This document shows, piece after piece, positions 15,313-27,850 of a stretch of 64,000 bases of DNA (position 1 is its first letter; every line of letters begins with the position of its first letter). Both the position numbers and the translations under genes were made by a program. Source of the stretch: Dendrophyllia cribrosa (lineage: Eukaryota > Cnidaria > Anthozoa > Scleractinia > Dendrophylliidae); NCBI GenBank assembly GCA_024195265.1, contig JAJLRJ010000001.1:8912357-8976356 (forward strand), in the 5' to 3' direction. The notes under the pieces were generated by a model. The model made no database searches and was not told where the DNA came from. It was given only the letters and a program-made list of their open reading frames with translations.

Positions 15313-15999
15313 AGTCCCGTGTCGCTTGTCTGAATTTTAAAATGTCTAATGTCGGTGTTTTATCAAATGCTTCACGTCGCTGTTGGAAATTGAACGAACA
15401 GGTTTGTCGGAATTTTAGAAAAGGTGGATAATGGTACGGTTATAAAGAAACGCCTATAGTTTTACAATAGCTCAGTTATCGTTCGGTGCGCATCGAACAC
15501 GTAACATGTTACTATAGCCATTCATTCATGAATGAATATCGGCGTTGCTGTCGCTCGTCTGACGACCTCGTTCCCAGGGTCCCAGGTCTCCCAGGGAGTT
15601 GTGGAGTTGCGTAAATGATGTATAACGCGATGCTCAAGAGACCCTCAAGGAAACCTCAAGGGTCCTCAAGGACCTCGAATTGGTGAAAAAATATGCCAAA
15701 CCACCGTTGTTTGTCGCTAATTCTCGGCTTTGATTTCGTTGTCGGAATTGTGCCGAGAAAGGTTGTCTTTTGTCGCAATTTTGTTTTACGTGCTGTCGCT
15801 ATTTTTTGGGTCATGTCGCCTGTCGGAATTTACCCTGGCAGGGCCTCTAGCTAGCCTCGAAGACTTGTCCTCTGTGTCCTGTTCATCATGTTCTCCAGTA
15901 TTTTTAGTATTTTGGCAACCTTGTCCTGGAGTTTTTACGCCAGGCCTGCCATTTTGAAAACGGATAAGGCCCTGGGAATGAGATTGACCATACAAGTCG

Positions 16000-16300
16000 G
16001 CGAAGTTACTGGACTGCCAAATCGACGAAGTGACTCGACAGGTAGACGAAGTGACTCGACAGGTAGACGAAGTGACTCGACGAGTAGACGAAGTGACTCG
16101 ACTAGTAGACGAAGTGACTCGACTAGTAGACGAAGTTACTAGACAAATCGACGAAGTGACTCAACGAGTAGACGAAGTTACTAGACAAGTCGGCGAAGTT
16201 ACTAGAAAGTGACAAATCGACGAAGTCACTTGACAAGTAGACAAAGTTACAAGACAAGTCGGCGAAGTTACTAGACCGACAAATCGACGAAGTGACTCGG
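16000..16300 (+). repeat. 21-bp minisatellite (CGA-GTAGACGAAGTGACT type)
   Basis: About a dozen variants of a 21-bp unit built around GTAGACGAAGTGACTCGAC run in tandem. They are most regular at 16021-16205 and degenerate on both sides. Because 21 is divisible by 3, an open frame over the array would read as a heptad repeat (TRQVDEV-like). With no gene context this is most simply a non-coding minisatellite. Confidence 0.85.
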
Positions 16301-16384
16301 CAATTTTTTTGGTGTTGCGGATTTTACGAAACCCATGAACGAGGCTACTAAAATACTCGAATAGTAGCCAGGGGCATACCTGAC

Positions 16385-16720
16385 TGTAAGCCAGTTAAGC
16401 ACGGGCTTAAAAGATTTTGGGGGCAATATTTTTGGGGCAACATCTCATCCCCACAAAGCTCAACTTACTCAATCCGGATACAGCAGACAAGATATTTTGC
16501 ACCTACGCCAACAACTTGACAGAGAGGGTTATTTTTGATGGCGAAATTGTGAGGCGGAAGTCAAAGTGGAAGCGGCTTGCTTCAGAGAAACCATCAACCT
16601 GTGCCTCACGAATAAGGAGCTGTACCCCTACGAGCATCGACACAGACAAGGTGGTCCAGGAGTTCTGCTCCAGGAAACCCTGCAGATTGGCATTTGAATT
16701 CTGAACACATGTACACAAAC
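16385..16720 (+). pseudogene. Fragment of a decayed multicopy gene (same family as 28.5-29.9 kb)
   Basis: This is closely similar, in opposite orientation, to about 29,560-29,895. Both read CTGTAAGCCAGTTAAGCACG, then CCCCACAAAGCTCAACTTAC, then TTTTGCACCTACGCCAAC. Only this internal block is present here, so it is a truncated copy. The function is unknown. Confidence 0.7.
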
Positions 16721-17320
16721 CTTCCTTCGGCCTTACATTTTTGAATGCTACTCTAACACAGCTTTGTCTTTGCTTTAATCATATTATATAGAAGTAGGGA
16801 AATACAACATTTACGTGAACTGATTGTTACTTAAAGGTCCAACTAAAGTTACTTTACGGCCTGTAAAACCCGGGTCTAATTTTTACCGGTGTAAATTGGT
16901 AACCGTATATCAGAAACATTCCGGTGTTGGGCTTAAAGCTGGAAAATGCCCAGGAACACCCCTGGTAGCTAAGCTATAACTTGAAGAGAAATCAAAGCCG
17001 AAACTGTCGAAACTAAAGGGCAAAAATACTTTGGAAAAATCCCCATTGATTATTGCAAGACCTCAAGAAAAGCGTACGCTCTGATTGGTTGATTCACGCC
17101 ATCCATTTGCCCGAGGGTAGCACGCTCACGTCACTCAGCTTGTTTTGCCGGCAATTTTGATATGTTATAAAAGAAATGGTAAACATCACAGCTGTGCGTA
17201 CATCGAATTATGGATGCACTTGGGAGGTCTGCTAAGCGCTCAAGAAGCTAGAGTCGGTCTCTGCGACTCTTACGCTTGTTTCGTGCTTAGCAACCTCCCG
17301 CGTGCATACATAACCCGATG

Positions 17321-17801
17321 TGCGCCACAGGCGCCCCAAGCTCACTATCAGATGCAATTTTGAAGGCAAGGACCAACGTAACAAAACAGAAGCACCGGAT
17401 CCAAATTGAGGATCTAATCAGCTATAATCAGATAACCGGGACGTGACCCTTGCTTATGAGCGGTATTGTGTTACAAAGATTCATTTTATAAAGGTTTGTA
17501 TGGGAATGTTATATGCCTGCTCCTCGGGGAGATTTTTCCACTGGAACACCGAAATAACGATAACTCGCCGAAACCGCGTTAAATCGCCTCGAGGAGCAGG
17601 CAAATAACAACGATTACAACACAGCAACGGGGTATGTCAATTTTATTTACAAAACATTCGAATTTTTAAGTTTTAAAACAAAACCGTTGCATTCCCATAC
17701 AAACCTTTATAAATTGAATCTTTGTAACACAATACCGCTCATAAAGCAAGGGTCACGTCTCGGTTATCTGATAGTGAGCTTGGGCCGCCTGTGTGTGCGC
17801 A
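17321..17801. repeat. Foldback (inverted repeat) element
   Basis: The arm at about 17,321-17,510 (CACAGGCGCCCCAAGCTC, GATAACCGGGACGTGACC, AGGTTTGTATGGGAAT) is repeated in reverse complement at about 17,690-17,801. The middle contains no recognisable gene. It is probably a MITE relic. Confidence 0.75.
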
Positions 17802-17824
17802 CGCTGCACGTTTACTAGTATCCA

Positions 17825-17887
17825 ACGCAGCCGTTATTTGTGTCGTCACGGAGGTGCGTTGCGTGACGACACAAATAACGACTGCGT
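17825..17887. repeat. Near-perfect 26-bp hairpin
   Basis: ACGCAGCCGTTATTTGTGTC and six further bases pair with the reverse complement across an 11-nt loop, with a single mismatch. It lies next to the preceding foldback and is probably a small palindromic repeat element. Confidence 0.8.
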
Positions 17888-18054
17888 AGGAGACCACGCG
17901 TTAATTCACCATTTCTTAAATTATTTAATTGGAATCAAAATTGAAATTAACCCAGTCCAGGAGTCAACTAGGCGTTAACTAGGAAAAACAGACCACAGCT
18001 TGAAACCTTGTTAACCCCATAACTTTAAAGAGCTTAACTAAAATTGTAACTTAA

Positions 18055-18467
18055 GGCGGGGGTCTACCTGAATGCCAATTTTCCGCCACTTAGCATGGCT
18101 TTAATGGAAATATCTCGTTCACGTTTCAAGCAATCCAAAAACCCTTCATTCATATCATGAATCTATGTTGTGGGATGTTTTGTAAATGTTTGGGTGATTT
18201 TTGGGTATTTTTGGGAGGAAACAGTTTTTCTCAAAGGATTTGTAAAATTTACAGAAATAAGAAATATTGAAGATTTAGTGAAGTTTTAAAATTAGAATTT
18301 GTAGTTAATAATTAATTAATAGACGGACACCAAGTTAGTCCACTAGCAACCTGGGGTGCTCTTGCGTGGGTATCGACTGTCTGTTGATGTTCCAAAACTC
18401 ATTTTCTTTCTCCTATACCTTCTTAAAACCTCTTAAAATTTCATTAAAATTCAGGTAGACGCCCGCC
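18055..18467. mobile_element. 413-bp MITE flanked by TTAA
   Basis: Inverted termini GGCGGGGGTCTACCTGAAT and (in reverse) GGCGGGCGTCTACCTGAAT are flanked on both sides by TTAA (18051-18054 and 18468-18471). A TTAA target duplication is typical of piggyBac-type and Kolobok-type elements. There is no coding capacity. Confidence 0.75.
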
Positions 18468-19479
18468 TTAATCGACTGAATATTAAAGGTGCTGACTTAT
18501 GATTTTGAGCCGTAAAGCGGCCGCCACATTGGAAGTAGGCAGTTTTGCCTCCTTTTTGTTGCCTACAAAATTAACATTTAACTACATATAAAAACATTCT
18601 TATTGTAGTTCGCAGGGATCAGCACTAGATGAAACATTCGGAAAGATTCTTAAATATAATTTATTTAAGTAATTTTTCTGATGTCAATCAAATCCCTGCC
18701 TTCATCAAGGGTTTTTTAAACCACAAGGAAGGTTGAGCAGTAATGGAAATAACTTTTCACAGATGTTTGAAAAAGTAGCCCGCCGCGCTTTATTCATCGC
18801 AGCAAATCTAGAAAACATGTCGCTTTTATCTGTTGCTCAAACAACAAGCCGGACAGTCAAGCCGCAATCGAAAACCGGAGTGGTTTTAACCTCAAATGAA
18901 GTTCTAAGTACGCGTCACCGTGATGTTTACTTACCTCCACTCAAGAACATTCGCTAAAGTAATCAACAAATTTTCCGCTAATAGCTTTCATATCTTGTCC
19001 ATTCTTGGAGCGCCAAAGAAACATTCCAGCAATTAGCGATAAAACTAGTGTCTACATGTTCAAATCCAAGTTCGGACAAACAAAAGGCGTCTGGCCTGAC
19101 AAAGAAATGTAAGATGATTTCGAGGAAGCCGTTATTTTCCCTTATCAGAGTTCTAGAGTATTCTCATTAGGGGTACATAAAATTTGATCTCAGGGGTTTC
19201 GGCTCTTTAACAGAACAGTTACATGCAGTGGAAGAAACGTTTTAGAAATTTTATAAATATGAACGAATCTCAATACTGGAGGACGTTTTCCAACAAATGA
19301 ATGATGACAGTAGCTTATGGCTTTCCGAAAACCTTAACGGGTTTTACTAAAATTGAAAATTTTAGGCACTTCGAATGCTTCCGAAAACGTATCGCGGAAA
19401 TGTTCCTTGTTACAAACATTTCATTGAAAAACTGTAGGTTTTAATTGTTGTACTCTGGTATTCGACTTGAATATTTCAA

Positions 19480-19945
19480 CCATAGCCCAGGAAAGTACTG
19501 CTCAGTAGCTTTCTTTCGAATATATGGTCGCAATTTAGGATTTTAGCCACAGACTCAAAAGTTAGAACCACCTTGTACAGCATGATAAACAGCACCACAG
19601 GAAAGTACTTCTCAGTAGCTTTCATTCAGTGAATGGTCACACTTTAGGATTTCATCTTTACAGACTCAAAAGTAAGAACCACCTTGTACAGCATAATAAA
19701 CAGCACCACAGGAAAGTACTTCTCAGTAGCTTTCATTTGAATGGTCACACTTTAGGATTTCATCTTTACAGACTCAAAAGTAAGAACCACCTTGTACAGC
19801 ATAATAAACAGCACCACAGGAAAGTACTTCTCAGTACCTTTCATTTGAATGGTCACACTTTAGGATTGATCCTTACAGACTCAAAAGTAAAAACCACCTT
19901 GTACTGTTTAATAGCTTCGATTTGAATGGTCACACTTTAGGTTTT
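19480..19945 (+). repeat. ~108-bp satellite array, about four units
   Basis: The phrase CAGACTCAAAAGT recurs at about 19551, 19661, 19769 and 19876, giving periods of 107-110 bp. Each unit contains ACCACCTTGTAC, ATAAACAGCACCACAGGAAA, a GTACTTCTCAGTAGC-like segment and GAATGGTCACACTTTAGG. The middle units are nearly identical and the ends are diverged. An open frame across the array is a by-product of the repeat. Confidence 0.9.
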
Positions 19946-21432
19946 CATACACATTAGAACCACATTTCATAACTCAATTTGATTATTGCACATTATTCAC
20001 TATTATAACACTCGGCAGTGGGGGGTATTTTGATAAAGAGCCCCAAAAGCACCAGAATCTCGAAACATGGGCGTGGCCCTTAATTACATATACATTTTTT
20101 AACCTTAAATATTTAATATTTAAACCAATCTGCCGTTTGAAAGGGATGAGTGTTCTGACAGACTTACAAAATGCCAAAATGCCCCTAACTTTGTCGCCGA
20201 CAATAGGCATTCACAGAATTACGGATAATTGTTTTAACAAATTGCCTAGTTACGAACCCTGACCCAACATGGATATTATCAACCTTCTACTCGTCTTACC
20301 AGTCTTTATCTGTGAGCTTATCACATGAAATCAGCCGATCATCTAATTGGGTATGGTCTAATGAGCTACTAATGGGAAATGCAGGACTCAAAATAATGAG
20401 TATTATATGAATACAAGGTGATCAATGTAAGAAATCGGACCAGTGCTCCGAGGCCAAAACCGAGGTGTCGGGAAACTTTGCCGACGTCATTGTTTACATT
20501 TTGCCTCATTAGCATACACAACAAACAAACAGCTACAGTCGATTCCATGTTCGACTATCTCTCTTAAGCGATTACTTTTCCAAAATACCAATTTTTTGTA
20601 GTCAATTCACTATAGACGAAACTTCTCGTAAGCGACCACCTCTCCTAAACGACCGCACTTTCAACGCTTGTGATTTGAATTTTCTATTGTTATTGTTTCT
20701 TATTTTTCTATTTTTCTTACCTCTGGTAAGCGACCACTCCAACATATTTCGACGTCACTACAGACATAAATTGAATAATGTGTTGAAATATACAAGTCCA
20801 ATAAAACAAACACTTTGTCCTGTCCCTTGCATCAAAAGTTCAATATGATACAATATTTTGTGATAATAGGTGTTTTGTACATTGAAATTGCAAGTCTTTC
20901 TGCGTGTACCGGAACATATTGTGTTTATATTGTTTGTGAGGTTTTGTATTTTAGTCTTGTTTTGGAGTTATATTGTTTTCTGTCTTTTGTTTCGTACACG
21001 CAGAAGGAACCGAAATTGCTATAGTGTTTAGGGAAATAGCTTGTTCTTATTCATTCAAACAAGACAAGTAGACTTGTTTCTTTTTTTTTTACTCACTTTA
21101 GGCTTTTCAGTCCTCTATTCTCGTTCTTCTTTTATAGTGACTGGTAGGTGAAGGTGTCATATTCAACATTACCGATAATCTAAGCCTACGTAAGTCTTCA
21201 ATGATTGGGTAATACCGACCACTTAAATATTTTCTTTCTAGATGTTTGTTAGTGTTAGGTCAAAGATGACTTTTCTTCTAAATTTCACAAAATTTCCTGA
21301 ATAAATGTCCAGTCAAAATAAAATAAAAATATCAATAACAATATAAAATTACAATGCACATTCTTGAGCATAAAACTCGTAATTTTTACGAGAAAAACAG
21401 TTAAAATACAGATCAAAAATTGTTGTAATACA
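19946..21432. other. No gene recognised
   Basis: AT-rich sequence with a short piece near 20.03-20.12 kb (GAATCTCGAAACATGGGCGT) resembling the dispersed repeat at 11.7 kb and 27.2 kb. I see no supported coding sequence or RNA gene. Confidence 0.5.
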
Positions 21433-21594
21433 CTATAGAGCGTTTTCACTTGACGTCATAGCCGCCATATTGGTGTTCCCGATTAAAAGAATTTTAATTA
21501 ACTTCTTTTGTTAGGAACACCAACATGGCTGCCATGGCCTTTGTCATTTGAGTCCCACGGGACTGGAGGTCACGTGAGTGAAAACGCTCTATAG
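21433..21594. mobile_element. 162-bp MITE with CTATAGAGCG termini
   Basis: The termini read CTATAGAGCGTTTTCACT and its inverse. The arms continue inward (GCCGCCATATTGGTGTTCC against GGAACACCAACATGGCTGC), so most of the unit can fold back. No coding capacity. The target duplication is not clear, at most a short TA-type. Confidence 0.8.
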
Positions 21595-24500
21595 AAGTAA
21601 AAAGGTGTCAACTTGAAGGTTCTTCATCGACTTTAGCTGAGTGAATGGTTAACGTTTTCCATAAATTAAGTCCAGAAATTCTACGTTCGGTTACGTTTGC
21701 GCTATGGTTTGCTGGTAGGGATGAAAGCAGCCAGTAAATTCGGGGGATAAGATTTCTTTCTCAAAACTTTTCCACCACTGAATTATTCAGCTGAAAGAAC
21801 CGAAAAACTCAAACTGCGTTAGCTTTGTGTAAACAGTTACCTTTAGACATTGTTAAAAGCACCAAAATCATTTGGAAAAACACTACAATGATATCCCAAG
21901 CGTTTTTCTTAATATTCCTCGTTGGGTGTCCCTGAATCTAACAGCCATAAACTGAACTTTGATTCTTGTTTTGTAGTATCTGACATTACCAGTGGAAACG
22001 CGGAACATTTCCAAAACAAGACGAGCACGTTATAAATGTTAAAATGTGCCCGACGAATTCACGCACGTGGAGCGGCCGACATTGAGGAAAACAACCAGTT
22101 GTTAGCTGTGTCAAGTTCATGATGTCCTAAAAAATATGAAAGGTAAGTCTTGTTCTTCTGCCAAATGTATGATGTCAATTCTGAAAACGAATATTTTACT
22201 TTCTGAATAACTCATCCGTAGAAATTTTGTAATATTCGTGTGCAACATTTCAGTCAAGTTGTTTCTAGAAAAACATACAAGAATTATTTAAGGTTGCCCG
22301 AATCTATTTATGGGCGCATTGGCGCAGAATTAAATGAATGAATTATCATTTTAATAATAGAAAATAGATTTTCGTATATCAAGACTCGTTATCCCCAAGT
22401 GGGAAACTGCCCGTGAAGAATGTGACAACAAAGCCAGAGATCTTGAATATGTTATCAAGCACAAGGGTTTTCATTGCAGTTCAAAACCGGATGGTTGGAA
22501 GTGCGCGAATTGGCAGACTTATTTCTCCTCAGGAAGGGAATCTATGATGCTGAAAAGTAGTAAGGGTTTTCCGTAGATGTCGTTTATTGTAATGTTAAGA
22601 TTTTTTGGGGGTATAAAGAAACAAACACCCGATAAGTCGGATGCATATACGATATTTAATTTCACCTTGCATTCAGCATAAAATTTTGGTTCTTGAAGCG
22701 CTGACTGCATTTACCGTAAGTTTCTGACTACTCAGTTTCTTTCAATAAAGCTTTGGGTAGCATCAGGCTTTCAGTTAGGAGATCTGGCTGCACTCTTCCG
22801 TTATTAGTCCGGCAACTTATACACAAATGCGTTAACATACCATTTTCAGAGAAACTTTTACCAGCATTTTGTGCAGCGCCGGAGTTAAATGGTTATGATG
22901 GGCTTGAAATTTGCTCGAAGGCTTATTTGACGAAGAAAGGAAAAAATCTGTCGTCGCTTTTTTAAATTACGCGCATTTTGTGTAAAAAAGAGATTTTAAA
23001 AATTTGCTGATATCTCAAACATTTTTCCTCCCACAAACAAATGATATTTTAAAATTCAAACATTCTTCATTTTGGATGCCAAAAATAATAGAAATCGGTT
23101 ACATCTTTGCTACCAAAAAGCGCGATTCAAATATGGAACCAACGCACCAATTAATATGTTCGAACCACCTTGAAGACAAGTTAACATACACCGGCGCTAT
23201 TTACGAAGTGTCAAACAGCTTGTGAGAAATGTTTCATCGTCAACAATTTCTTTAAACAACAAGGAATGTAAAATAGAGAGAAATAGTTTTGTTGACTTCG
23301 CATCGTTCGCGCGGGGCCTTAACGCCTATAGTGGCCGGACATGGAGTGAAACGTAATATGCATTATCTACCTTGGAGTACGTGTTTACTCCTAAAACGGT
23401 CCATGTATCGCTATTGTCATTGTGCTTGTTGCAGTTTTAATCGTCCTCGATATTGCGTACAAAACTATCATGCATGGACACATGCTTATGCACATTATTG
23501 CGCGCAATCTTTATTGCACTCTGTGTTCGAGTTTGTAAGTAATATACGATTCTGCAATTTTTAAATCTTATTTTCAGTTTTCCTCAGTGAATCCTTCTCA
23601 AAATATTTTATTGAACCATTTCAGCTGCCAGTTCCTCAACCCTAGGACACCAAATCTTCAACCTTCTGGCGAATCAGACCAGACCACCTTCCTCTACCGT
23701 TCCAGCGTGTGGTTCAAGTCAGCACAGGACGCCCATCTCTGAGACAAGATTCCAATGACAGATGCCTCATATTGGTCAGTTATTTTTCTTATGGGTTGGG
23801 TTTGGTGGGTAAATAGAGCTCTGGATGAACTTAGTTTCAAAGCATACCTCCTGCACACACGTTCGGCCAGAAGTCTCCGGACTTCTAATTCGGTTTAACG
23901 TAATTCTAATTAGATTAACTAATGGGTACCCCAGGGTTGGTGTGGTTTTCCCCTTACCTCTTTTTTTGGTTTCCTTAGCGGGTTATACGGTTAGGTCGGC
24001 GTTTTTCTTTTTCGAATTAAATTCGGCTTTTCGGCTTTTCGACTTTTCTTCGGATAAACTTTGTCGTCATCATTGCCGTCGGGTCGTCTTCTGCGCAATC
24101 TCCCGCTTAGTTGCACCGAATTTAATTATTTATCTATTACACTTCACTTGACAGTCTACGCGCTGGACAAGTGAGGCTTTCACATGTACGGTTCAACCAG
24201 GAAATTTTAGGAAACTAGAGACTACAGGCCATTCAACTGTTGTGAGGAGACCTTATTTGGCCACTCCTTAGAAGTTAAGTGGTTTCTGTGGTTACGGCGA
24301 GGAAGATTGTTTGTTTAGTTTCGCAAATTTGGGTCTGCTTTTACCTCTTTTATTGAGATATTTGATTTGCGAAACATTTTGACATGCGACACAATTGAAG
24401 GTCGTAACATCTTATGAAATTCTAGCGCTTTTCAAGAACAAATTTCCGATAAGGTATTTGCATACAACTCAATTTGTGAGCGTAGATCAGTGGACAGGAT
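21595..24500. other. No gene recognised
   Basis: This stretch carries only short open frames without recognisable domains. I could not support an exon chain or an RNA gene. Confidence 0.45.
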
Positions 24501-25330
24501 TTAAGAGGCTGTCCGCGTAAGAACGGATAAGGCAAATTTCGGACCCTCGCCGATTTCCCTAATTTCCTCAGTGAAATACAACCATTATATGACATGAACA
24601 AATATTACATTTATTTGGATCAATTCCTTTTTTTCTAATTTTGCGAGATGGTTTTCGAGGTCACCTCGAAACTACCAAATTTCCCATTGGGAACTCGGCG
24701 TTTAAGCTGTAAATTTAGGCCGCTACCAAAAATTTATTTCTTATCTGAATTACCTGAATATTTTACATATTAAAGTTCCATCTTTTTTCAATAGGTTTAA
24801 GGTTCAACAATTGTATTTTATAAAAATTTGACTGAGTTATGAATTTTTCTAAATACCTTTGAAACCTCCGGCTGCGCGAGTACATTGGCATACCTTTAGT
24901 TGAAGACTATTTCTTCAAAAGTGGGACCTAACCTAGAGTCAAGTCTATTATAAATCAAAAGTACTAAGACCAATCTACTAACTTATGGAATAAAATTTGT
25001 GGGCACTCTTCCTTGCGCGTCGTACAGAGGTCAGCTAAATTTCCCAAATTGGCCATTCTGACCGAAACCGGAGATAAAGCGGTCCGACTGACATAGACCA
25101 TTTTAGGAACCCAAAATGCTTGGAAATATCATGATACCCACGAAATGTCAGACTCTGAAAAGCAAATAAAAATTATTTGTGTTTTAAGCAGTTGTTTTTG
25201 AAAAAAATATATCGTTTTTCTGTATTCAACAGTAATGCAAATTAGCTTCAGAAGTGGAACGGATATGCAAATTAGCTTCCAAATCAGTAGTTCGGTTTGC
25301 CGACGAACGTCTGCATACTACGAAACATTT

Positions 25331-26543
25331 TTGCGTCGACGAAGGAGACGCTTCCTAATCTTGTTCGGCTAGGCGGAACGAATCGAAAAAAGTGTCGGTA
25401 CCAAATCTGCGCCATCTTGAAACGTCACAATAGTATCCAGCATACTTAGCGCGTCGTCTAGGCGCCAGGCGGAACGAATCGAGAAAAGTGTCGGTACCAA
25501 ATCTGCGCCATGTTGAAACGTCACAATAGTATCCAGCATTCCCAGCGCGTGGGAATCAGGCATCATCCTGTGGAGCTTGCGGTTCCAAAATGTCACATGT
25601 GAATAATCTATTTGTCTTGATTTAGTTTCGGATATTTTCCCGATTTTGAAATCGTACGACTCAATATTTCAATGCCTACTAAAAGTATGCAGTGGAAAAA
25701 TTGGACGAAGGTTCTTCTCCGGACCAAGTAAGTTGTTGGGTCTCTTTGGAATCAAGCAAGAAGTTATCGGATTTCCCTCGCTACCGTTCTAGTATGTTTT
25801 GAATGTTCTATCTTGATTTTGCTGTGGTTTTCTGCCTGATTTGGGAAGCTTTCACCTAAATACCGACGTCGTTCTTCCCGATGTTCTACGGTACGGTGCA
25901 ATTCGCTGTATGTCTTGTAGCAATAATTCACTGACCGGCCGCGCCAGGCGAACGCAGATTAACTTTATAGTGCTCGAAATTGCTCCTGTATCGGGCACAT
26001 TTGCGACTAAAGATTTCGAAGTTTTGTGACTAAAATTTGTCTAGATAATAAAGGAATTATATTCAACAGTCTTGTGTCTTACTTGCGACTGGTAGCTGTA
26101 ATTTTATCCGAAAAATCCCGCGAAATTACGTTGAATGTTGCGTGACTTAATCGTCGCTTTCATGCTCCATTAACGCGGTGTCCAAGAAGTTTATCACGGG
26201 TGCACTTTTTCAGGCTTTTCTCAGAAATTTCTCATGTCCGGTTCCGGTATTAGTACATGTACTGAGGAGTGTGATTTCAGAATCGGAGAAATAAACGAAA
26301 TGAAATCAAGACAAACATACTATTTACATGTATATGTCGGAAAAATCTGAGAGGGATTTGCCCGATCCCACGGCGATAGCGTGAATTTGTTTGATGTCGG
26401 CCCGACGTTTTTGCCTGCGTGACATATCTCGCGACATAGCCCATTTAAACAGTGGCTGAATTAATTCATGAAACTGAGGTACTAGGTCAAGACGAGGTGC
26501 CACGGGATAAGGAGACGCACTATAATCTATGATTACTACTAGT
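25331..26543 (+). mobile_element. Insertion B, copy 1 (~1.2 kb)
   Basis: It is present here inside repeat X, absent from the paralogous X copy (joined at about 48,737), and present independently at 51,991-53,422. It starts at GCGTCGACGAAGGAGACGC, contains two tandem ~85-95-bp units around GTGTCGGTACCAAATCTGCG, and ends CTATGATTACTACTAG. I see no terminal inverted repeat and no transposase. The CTAG end preceded by a small TAATC-GATTA hairpin faintly recalls a Helitron terminus, but the 5' end does not support that firmly. Non-autonomous; class unknown. Confidence 0.75.
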
Positions 26544-27103
26544 CTCTAAAAATAATTTACAAGACAAAGTATTGCTTCTTACCAGGAGAAAAACATAAAA
26601 AAATATTTCCAGACCTTCCGTAAAACGTTGTATTTTGTGGCATATTCATTTCCCATGATGCGCTATCGCGTGTTTGTTTTGCACGGGTCAGTTGTTCATT
26701 TCATTCTAAACTGTAATTCAATTAAAACCAAATCCGCTAGGTGTTTATTGTGTCAAAACCACCTGATTTCTCTCACAAATTGGGCAATTTTATTCAATAA
26801 TTCCAGAGACAACCTTCAAGACCCTCAAAGTACGGGCGCACGATAGATATACCAAATCGCTTCCAATATTAAACGGTGATAATCCCAAAAATCTAATAAA
26901 AATTTGTTTACAGGAACATAACCGTAGCCCTGAAGCTACAAATTCTAGGGTGGTGAAGGGAGGGAGATATCTATCACGAATCACATGCATTACTCAAAAA
27001 CCTAATAAACGCTATGGTATGTGGATGGATTATTAGCCAGTTCGGACTATTTCATTTCCTGAACGGTCTCGGTGAAATCACGAATCAAAGCAGTTTAACG
27101 GGA

Positions 27104-27109
27104 CACGGT
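27104..27109 (-). other. Unoccupied paralogue of the Polinton target site (CACGGT)
   Basis: Here X reads ACGGGACACGGTTAAACTTA without interruption. In X copy 2 the corresponding sequence is ACGGGGCACGGC, then the 17.2-kb Polinton, then CACGGCTGAACTTA (read on the minus strand). The single CACGGT here therefore corresponds to the duplicated CACGGC (GCCGTG on the plus strand) and independently supports a 6-bp duplication. Confidence 0.88.
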
Positions 27110-27160
27110 TAAACTTATCTTCAGAAATAACGGCTTAAAACTTTCCCCACCGCTGGGTAC

Positions 27161-27535
27161 ATAAAGGTCTCATCCCTTCATTATCTTGAAGTTCGTGAAC
27201 ACGGCTAAGTATAGTGGGCTCCTAACTACCCAAGAAACTGAAACAATTGACTCCAATGTCACAAATAAATGTTGTTCGATGTATAAGCCGTAAAAATGAC
27301 GGGCGTTCTCGGCGTACTTTTTAGAGGTAAAAATTTGTAGATTGGTACCGCCTAGGGTGCTAAAATATAAAATGACTACCATTAGAATTATTGCGGTACC
27401 TTTTAGGGTATGATGGAATAAGACATGTGCTGTTTTAGAATCGGTACATCTTAGAGGCAAAACCAGCTCCATTTGAGCCACGCCTATCAAACGAGATTCT
27501 GGGACCTTTAAGGGTGTTTTTTTTTATATGGGAGT
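27161..27535 (-). repeat. Dispersed repeat, related to 11.74-12.06 kb
   Basis: In reverse complement this reads GGGCGGACTCCCATAT, then AACACCCTTAAAGGTCCCAG, then GTTTGATAGGCGTGGC and ACCCTAAAAGGTACCGCAAT, the same order as at 11.74 kb. It is diverged and has no recognised protein. Confidence 0.6.
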
Positions 27536-27776
27536 CCGCCCCAGGTATATAGGCAAGTGTTTTTGACTTACATAATCATCTTCAAAGATTTTGCGGTTTT
27601 CTTACCCCAACGTTTTAACACTGGCAATCCTATAGCATTACGGCATGCAAAACAAGCGCAAAATAAAATTGTTTTCATCTCTGTCATGACTGCAAGGCAA
27701 TGGATGACTGCTAAATAAGTACAATAAATGCTATAATAAGCCTCCTGCTTTTAGAGGGGAGGAGAAGAAACACAAA

Positions 27777-27850
27777 TATTTTATTTTATTTTATTTTATT
27801 AGCTTCGCCTATTATATAATACGAAAAGAAAAATTATATATATATATATA
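27777..27850. repeat. (ATTTT)n and (AT)n microsatellites
   Basis: Five TTTTA-type units at about 27,780-27,800 are followed by a TATATATATATAT run at about 27,836-27,850. Simple-sequence repeats with no visible gene link. Confidence 0.85.

Larger units (their letters stand above)
24501..27160 (+). repeat. Dispersed repeat X, copy 1, with insertion B and an empty Polinton target site
   Basis: The outer parts (24,501-25,330 and 26,544-27,160) match, in reverse complement, 48,128-49,578 plus about 30,870-30,929. Copy 1 starts TTAAGAGGCTGTCCGCG; copy 2 ends with the inverse at 49,578. The middle, 25,331-26,543, is absent from copy 2, so it is a later insertion. X is about 1.4 kb without it. No protein or clear TIR was found; TTAA at one edge may be a duplicated target. 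The far edge near 27,160 is approximate. Confidence 0.85.

Noticed and set aside
19629..19925. 98-aa repetitive open frame
   Set aside because: It is the translation of the ~108-bp satellite array; identical peptide blocks simply follow the DNA repeat.
25331..26543. Calling insertion B a Helitron
   Set aside because: The CTAG end and a small hairpin are suggestive, but the 5' end lacks a convincing TC start and the empty site does not show clean A-T insertion.
24501..27160. Repeat X as part of the Polinton
   Set aside because: X flanks the Polinton outside its TIRs and occurs uninterrupted elsewhere in the window; it is the target, not part of the element.
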